DNA of 64,000 nucleotides from OCS116 sp051531935 (GTDB lineage: Bacteria; Pseudomonadota; Alphaproteobacteria; Rhizobiales; OSC116): assembly GCA_051531935.1 (NCBI GenBank), contig JAOPTR010000018.1:144941-208940 (forward strand), written 5' to 3'. A model generated the notes under the pieces. That model had not been told where the DNA came from. It made no database searches and saw nothing but the letters and a program-made list of their open reading frames with translations. Positions 59,598 through 64,000 of the stretch are shown piece by piece; the first letter of the stretch is position 1, and each line of letters opens with the position of its first letter. Both the position numbers and the translations under genes were made by a program.

Positions 59598-60029
59598 ATG
59601 GCTAAAAAAGTCGAAGGTTTCTTAAAGTTGCAAGTGCCAGCCGCTAGCGCAACACCATCACCTCCAATTGGTCCGGCCCTAGGTCAACGCCAAATTAACA
59701 TTATGGAATTCTGTAAAGCGTTTAACGCTAAAACAGCTGATCTTGAAAAAGGCATGCCTTGCCCAACGATCATCACTGTTTACCAGGATAAATCATTTAG
59801 CTTTGAAGTTAAGACTGCACCTGCATCTTACTACTTGAAAAAAGCTGCCAAAGCGAAATCTGGTTCTAACCACCCTGGCCGTGAAATGACTGCCACAGTG
59901 ACTATGGATCAATGTCGCGAAATTGGCGAAGCTAAGATGAAAGATCTTAGTGCAAATGACATTGAGGCAGCCGCATTAATTATTGCTGGTTCTGCGCGCT
60001 CAATGGGCTTTAATGTGGAAGGTAAATAA
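59598..60029 (+). CDS. rplK: 50S ribosomal protein L11
   Basis: 143 residues with the L11 opening KVEGFLKLQVPAASATPSPPIGPALGQRQINIMEFCKAFN and the C-terminal RNA-binding end ARSMGFNVEGK. It forms the GTPase-associated centre with 23S rRNA. The 155-base leader 59443-59597 probably holds the rplKA control region. rplA follows after 2 bases. Confidence 0.98.
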   Translation: MAKKVEGFLKLQVPAASATPSPPIGPALGQRQINIMEFCKAFNAKTADLEKGMPCPTIITVYQDKSFSFEVKTAPASYYLKKAAKAKSGSNHPGREMTATVTMDQCREIGEAKMKDLSANDIEAAALIIAGSARSMGFNVEGK

Positions 60030-60031
60030 TC

Positions 60032-60724
60032 ATGGCTAAACTTGCAAAACGCATCGCGAAATCTCGCGAGGGTATTGATTCTGAAAAGCTATACTCATTA
60101 GAAGATGCTGCTAAACTTGTGAAAGCTAGCGCTCTTTGTAAATTTGATGAAACTATTGATATTGCCATCAACCTAGGTGTTGACCCACGCCATGCTGACC
60201 AAATGGTTCGCGGTGTGTGTAACCTACCTGCAGGTACTGGTAAAGACGTACGCGTAGCTGTATTTGCTCGTGGTGACAAAGCTGAAGAAGCTTTGGCTGC
60301 TGGTGCTGATATTGTTGGTGCAGAAGACCTTATGGAAGCCATTCAAGGCGGAAAAATGGACTTTGATCGTTGTATCGCTTCTCCAGACATGATGCCTATC
60401 GTTGGTCGTTTGGGTAAGATTCTTGGCCCACGTGGCATGATGCCAAACCCGCGCGTAGGTACTGTTACACCTAACGTTGCTGATGCGGTTAAAGCTGCAA
60501 AATCTGGCTCTGTTGAATTCCGTGTTGAAAAAACTGGTATTATTCAAGCTGGTGTTGGTAAAGCAAGCTTCTCTGAAGCTGATATTTTGGCTAACCTACA
60601 AACAATTATCGGTGCTATCATTAAAGCCAAACCTTCTGGCGTTAAAGGCACATATTTGCAACGTATATCTATCAGCTCTACAATGGGCCCTGGTATCCGT
60701 GTAAATCTTTCGACTGTTGCTTAA
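60032..60724 (+). CDS. rplA: 50S ribosomal protein L1
   Basis: 230 residues. L1 marks are GVDPRHADQMVRGVCNLPAGTGK, VGRLGKILGPRGMMPNPRVGTVTPNV and the closing TYLQRISISSTMGPGIRVN. It is part of the L1 stalk and in many bacteria represses its own operon by binding the rplK leader. A hairpin after the stop separates it from the rplJ leader. Confidence 0.98.
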   Translation: MAKLAKRIAKSREGIDSEKLYSLEDAAKLVKASALCKFDETIDIAINLGVDPRHADQMVRGVCNLPAGTGKDVRVAVFARGDKAEEALAAGADIVGAEDLMEAIQGGKMDFDRCIASPDMMPIVGRLGKILGPRGMMPNPRVGTVTPNVADAVKAAKSGSVEFRVEKTGIIQAGVGKASFSEADILANLQTIIGAIIKAKPSGVKGTYLQRISISSTMGPGIRVNLSTVA

Positions 60725-60744
60725 TAACAGTTGACGAATAGAAT

Positions 60745-60767
60745 TTGAAGGGGTATAGCCCCTTCAA
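60745..60767 (+). terminator. Hairpin after rplA
   Basis: TTGAAGGGG pairs with CCCCTTCAA (9 perfect pairs) over a 5-base loop, 20 bases past the rplA stop. There is no T-tract, so it is likely a processing or attenuation site. Confidence 0.6.
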
Positions 60768-61022
60768 TATTGCTCGTATCTAAATTTATTTGGCTACGGG
60801 CAGTCCTGTCCAAGACTGCGGGTTAGGTTTGGTTTTTAAACCTATTAAATCGTAAGAGCCAGTAATAGATAGGGGCGAGTAGAATTTTAGCTATATTATA
60901 GCTGTTATTTTGTTTGACTTCTTCACTCAGGACAGGCTTAGAGATTGTTTGGATTTATTTGAACAATTAAAGCCAACATGGTTGTTGCATTTATGTGATG
61001 GCCTAAATACTGGAGAAAGCTA
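60768..61022 (+). promoter_or_regulatory. rplJL leader region
   Basis: A 255-base untranslated stretch before rplJ. In bacteria this leader usually carries the structure bound by the L10-(L12)n complex for autogenous control. I see paired segments such as GCAGTCCTGTCC / GGACAGGC (60799 and 60930), but I cannot fold it reliably by eye. Ribosome site GGAGAAAG lies just before the GTG start. Confidence 0.45.
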
Positions 61023-61532
61023 GTGGATAGAGCACAAAAAGAAGAGCTTATTGCCTCATTACATGACGTATTTTCAAATAGCGCTGTGTGTGTGGTTGCC
61101 CACTATAAAGGTCTTTCGGTTGCCCAAATGACTGATTTACGTCGTAAATCAACTGCTGCGGGCGCGACTGTTAAAGTTGCAAAAAACCGTTTGGTTAAGC
61201 TTGCTCTCAAAGGCACAGACATGGAAGGCATTGCTGACCTGTTTGTTGGGCAAACTGTTATCTCGTATGCAGATGACGTGATTGCCGCGCCAAAAGTTGC
61301 CGCAGCATTTGCTAAAGATAATGAAGATTTCATTATTCTTGGTGGTGCAATGGGAACAACAATACTTGATGAATCTGGCGTTAAAAGCCTTGCCTCTATG
61401 CCATCTCTTGATGAGCTACGTGGTAAGATTGTCGGACTCGTTAATGCTCCTGCTACAAAAATTGCTGGTGTGCTTGCTGCACCTGGTGGTCAAGTAGCTC
61501 GTGTGATTGGCGCTTATGCTGATAAGGGTTAA
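61023..61532 (+). CDS. rplJ: 50S ribosomal protein L10
   Basis: 169 residues starting with GTG 61023 (MDRAQKEELIASLHDVF), preceded by a GGAG ribosome site. L10 marks are VVAHYKGLSVAQMTDLRRKSTAAGATVKVAKNRLVKLAL and the C-terminal helix that binds L7/L12 dimers. It forms the ribosomal stalk base. rplL follows after 82 bases. Confidence 0.98.
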   Translation: MDRAQKEELIASLHDVFSNSAVCVVAHYKGLSVAQMTDLRRKSTAAGATVKVAKNRLVKLALKGTDMEGIADLFVGQTVISYADDVIAAPKVAAAFAKDNEDFIILGGAMGTTILDESGVKSLASMPSLDELRGKIVGLVNAPATKIAGVLAAPGGQVARVIGAYADKG

Positions 61533-61614
61533 GTTGCCGTAAGGCTCTTATAAGAAGATCGGGTGTTAAAACCCATAATTTTAATGAAGTATCAAACCTA
61601 ATAGGATTTATAAC

Positions 61615-61983
61615 ATGGCTGATATCGAAAAAATCGCAGAAGACCTATCTGCATTGACAGTAATGGAAGCAGCAGACCTTGCTAAACTTCTTGAAGACAA
61701 ATGGGGCGTTTCTGCTTCTGCTCCTGTAGCTGTTGCTGCAGCTGCTGGTCCTGCTGAAGCTGCTGAAGAGAAAACAGAATTCGACGTAATTCTTGCTTCT
61801 TTCGGCGAAAAGAAAATCAATGTGATTAAAGAAGTTCGTGCTATTACAGGTCTTGGCCTGAAAGAAGCTAAAGAACTTGTTGAAGGCGCACCAAAAGCTG
61901 TTAAAGAAGGCGTTTCTAAAGATGAAGCTGCTGACGTTAAAGCTAAGCTTGAAGCTGCTGGCGCGACTATCGAAGTTAAGTAA
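61615..61983 (+). CDS. rplL: 50S ribosomal protein L7/L12
   Basis: 122 residues: N-terminal dimerisation helices, an Ala/Pro-rich hinge (about 38-53) and the factor-binding domain with KTEFDVILASFGEKKINVIKEVRAITGLGLKEAKELVEGAPKAVKEGV. It is present in several copies on the ribosomal stalk and recruits translation factors. Followed by a 249-base spacer with two strong hairpins before rpoB. Confidence 0.98.
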   Translation: MADIEKIAEDLSALTVMEAADLAKLLEDKWGVSASAPVAVAAAAGPAEAAEEKTEFDVILASFGEKKINVIKEVRAITGLGLKEAKELVEGAPKAVKEGVSKDEAADVKAKLEAAGATIEVK

Positions 61984-62006
61984 TTTAACTTACGTCTTTA
62001 TATTGG

Positions 62007-62039
62007 GGATAGGGCTTGCGCTCTATCCTTGATATTTTT
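62007..62039 (+). terminator. Attenuator-like hairpin between rplL and rpoB
   Basis: GGATAGGGC pairs with GCTCTATCC (9 pairs, one wobble) over TTGC, then TTGATATTTTTG. The position matches the partial terminator that lowers rpoB relative to ribosomal proteins in other bacteria. Confidence 0.7.
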
Positions 62040-62130
62040 GTGGTCTTGGGGTTTTATTAACAAATATATATTGCCTTTAGAATCGAATCTCTTATATTGT
62101 GATTTGTGAAGCCACTTTTAATTATTGAAC

Positions 62131-62171
62131 CGCACTCAAAAGTTTCCAGAGCATGGATATTTTTGAGTGCG
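62131..62171 (+). other. Long-loop hairpin ahead of rpoB
   Basis: Perfect 11-bp arms CGCACTCAAAA / TTTTGAGTGCG enclose a 19-base loop, about 60 bases before the rpoB start. It may be an RNase III-type processing site or a leader structure for rpoBC control. Confidence 0.5.
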
Positions 62172-62232
62172 ATTTGTGCTATGTGACATAAGCACCTATT
62201 TTGGTGCGATAAAATTTATACGAGGATCGAAT

Positions 62233-64000
62233 ATGCCTAACACCTTTACCGGTAGAAAACGTATCCGTAAATATTTTGGAAAAGTAAAAGAAGTGGCTGC
62301 AATGCCAAATCTTATCGAAGTTCAAAAATATTCTTATGATCAATTTTTGCTAGTTAAGGAACCAGAAGGCGGTCGCCCAATGCAAGGTTTGCATTCGGTA
62401 TTCAGCTCTGTTTTCCCGATTACTGACTTCTCTGGCAATGCGATGATGGAATATTCTCGCTACGAGTTTGACAAACCAAAATTTGATGTAGAAGAATGTC
62501 AACAACGTGACATGACTTATGCAGCGCCCTTAAAAGTAACACTTCGTTTGATCGTATTTGAAGAAGACGAAGAAACTGGTGCGCGCTCTGTTAAAGACAT
62601 TAAAGAGCAAGAAGTGTACATGGGCGATATTCCGCTTATGACTAAAAACGGTACATTTGTTGTAAATGGTACGGAACGTGTAATTGTTTCACAAATGCAT
62701 CGTAGCCCTGGTGTTTTCTTTGATCATGATAAAGGTAAAACTCACGCATCTGGCAAATTGCTATTTGCTGCGCGTGTTATCCCTTACCGTGGTTCATGGT
62801 TAGATCTTGAATTTGATCCAAAAGACATTGTTAATGTACGTATTGATAGACGTCGTAAATTGCCTGCAACTGCTATGTTGCATGCTTTAGATATGTCCGA
62901 TGAAGAAATTCTCGATACTTTCTATGATAAAGTTTACTACACAAAAGTGAAAAATGGTTGGAAACGCCCATTTGATTTTGAAGCCTATAAAGGTGCTAAA
63001 CCTTCAGTTGATTTGATTGATGCGAAAACTGGCGAAGTTGTATTTGCTGCCGGTGCTAAAATTACAGCGCGTAAAGCTAAAAAAGCCGCTGAAGAAGGTC
63101 TTAAAGATCTATTATTTGCTGATGAAGATTTGTTCGGTCACTATATTGCCGAAGAAGTTGTAAACACTGAAACTGGCGAAATCTATGTAGAATGTGGTGA
63201 TGAGCTGAATGAAGAAGTGTTGGCCATTTTGGTCGAACAAGGCTTCAAAAAGCTACCTATTCTAGACATTGACCATGTGAATGTTGGTCCTTATATCCGC
63301 AATACCCTTAAAGCTGATAAATCTGTAAACCGCGAAGGTGCGCTGTCTGATATTTATCGTGTTATGCGTCCTGGCGAGCCACCAACCCTAGAAGCTTCTA
63401 GCGCTTTGTTCGAAAGCTTGTTCTTTAGTGATGAGCGTTATGACCTTTCTGCTGTTGGTCGTGTTAAAATGAATATGCGTCTTGACCTTGACTGTGAAGA
63501 CACAGTTGGCGTTTTGCGCAAAGAAGATGTTATTGAAGTTGTGCGTACATTGGTTAACCTGCGCGATGGTAAAGGCCTTATCGATGATATTGATAACCTT
63601 GGTAACCGTCGTGTTCGTTCAGTTGGTGAATTGCTTGAAAACCAATATCGTGTTGGCTTGTTGCGTATGGAACGTGCCATTAAAGAGCGTATGAGCTCTG
63701 TCGAAATTGATACAGTGATGCCGCATGATTTGATTAATGCGAAACCTATTCAAGCCACTGTGCGTGAATTCTTTGGTAGTTCGCAATTGTCACAATTTAT
63801 GGATCAAACCAACCCACTTTCAGAAGTCACGCATAAGCGTCGTATTTCTGCGCTTGGACCCGGCGGTTTGACACGTGAACGTGCTGGTTTCGAGGTTCGA
63901 GATGTTCATCCGACTCACTATGGTCGTGTATGTCCAATCGAAACGCCTGAAGGTCCAAACATTGGTTTGATCAACTCACTTTCTTGTTATGCAAGAACAA
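62233..64000 (+). CDS. rpoB: DNA-directed RNA polymerase subunit beta, N-terminal part (continues past window)
   Basis: The frame opens at ATG 62233 (ACGAGGA ribosome site) and stays open to the right edge, 589 codons of about 1,370. It starts MPNTFTGRKRIRKYFGKV, the usual alphaproteobacterial opening. It covers the protrusion and lobe domains and reaches the rifampicin region (SQLSQFMDQTNPLSEVTHKRRISALGPGGL, about 63780-63870). There the positions equivalent to E. coli Asp516, His526 and Ser531 are wild type. It is the catalytic core subunit of RNA polymerase. Confidence 0.98.
   Translation, partial: MPNTFTGRKRIRKYFGKVKEVAAMPNLIEVQKYSYDQFLLVKEPEGGRPMQGLHSVFSSVFPITDFSGNAMMEYSRYEFDKPKFDVEECQQRDMTYAAPLKVTLRLIVFEEDEETGARSVKDIKEQEVYMGDIPLMTKNGTFVVNGTERVIVSQMHRSPGVFFDHDKGKTHASGKLLFAARVIPYRGSWLDLEFDPKDIVNVRIDRRRKLPATAMLHALDMSDEEILDTFYDKVYYTKVKNGWKRPFDFEAYKGAKPSVDLIDAKTGEVVFAAGAKITARKAKKAAEEGLKDLLFADEDLFGHYIAEEVVNTETGEIYVECGDELNEEVLAILVEQGFKKLPILDIDHVNVGPYIRNTLKADKSVNREGALSDIYRVMRPGEPPTLEASSALFESLFFSDERYDLSAVGRVKMNMRLDLDCEDTVGVLRKEDVIEVVRTLVNLRDGKGLIDDIDNLGNRRVRSVGELLENQYRVGLLRMERAIKERMSSVEIDTVMPHDLINAKPIQATVREFFGSSQLSQFMDQTNPLSEVTHKRRISALGPGGLTRERAGFEVRDVHPTHYGRVCPIETPEGPNIGLINSLSCYART

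Noticed and set aside
1..64000. CRISPR arrays, insertion sequences, phage genes, toxin-antitoxin or restriction systems
   Set aside because: No regularly spaced repeats, transposase, recombinase, Cas, nuclease-methylase or toxin-like genes were found on reading both strands.

Overview
The window looks like a chromosomal segment of a low-GC (by eye about 40 %) marine-type alphaproteobacterium. Support for this comes from a bioZ-type synthase joined to bioF and bioD, three TRAP uptake systems, an encoded-CCA tRNA-Trp, and a secE-nusG-rplKAJL-rpoB block with alphaproteobacterial-looking proteins. I cannot name the genus. No phage, transposase, CRISPR array or rRNA was seen.

Layout. 1-2.2 kb: the end of an enoyl-CoA hydratase gene, a MarR regulator and a lone TRAP binding protein, possibly an aromatic-acid locus. 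2.2-11 kb: small accessory genes. These include a relic of two divergent genes (MarR and AhpD-like) joined by one deletion, a DUF2024 protein, a secreted protein, a Crp/Fnr regulator, an arylamine N-acetyltransferase, an HxlR/flavodoxin pair and two tandem pentapeptide-repeat proteins. 10.1-18.6 kb: DeoR regulator plus a betaine-type ABC importer (binding protein, ATPase, double-length permease), a choline-kinase-like phosphotransferase and a dimethylglycine/sarcosine dehydrogenase-like enzyme. 18.6-22.8 kb: unrelated single genes. 22.9-32.3 kb: a complete glucuronate route. It has a TRAP importer, UxaC, UxuB, UxuA, KdgK and KDPG aldolase under a GntR regulator, and a shared 14-bp element lies ahead of both transcription units. 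32.4-41.2 kb: RpiR regulator divergent from an N-formylglutamate-amidohydrolase-like gene, a TRAP importer, a glutamine-synthetase-like ligase, an aldehyde dehydrogenase and an iron alcohol dehydrogenase. The gene set suggests a gamma-glutamylated catabolic route for an amino alcohol or amine. 41.3-54 kb: accessory genes around tRNA-Trp, including a SH3/crystallin-like secreted protein, a ThiF-rhodanese fusion, two paralogous secreted proteins, a LysR/citrate synthase pair, a TadG-like protein, an M32 peptidase and an FKBP isomerase. 54.1-57.5 kb: yigZ-bioF-bioD-bioZ. 58.6-64 kb: secE, nusG, rplK, rplA, rplJ, rplL and the 5' part of rpoB.

Recurring design: genes for periplasmic binding proteins are followed by strong hairpins without a T-tract (12.1, 26.0 and 37.1 kb). 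This fits differential expression of binding protein over permease. The best candidate for an undescribed system is the 32.4-41.2 kb cluster; second is the DeoR/betaine-transporter/kinase/demethylase cluster at 10.1-18.6 kb.
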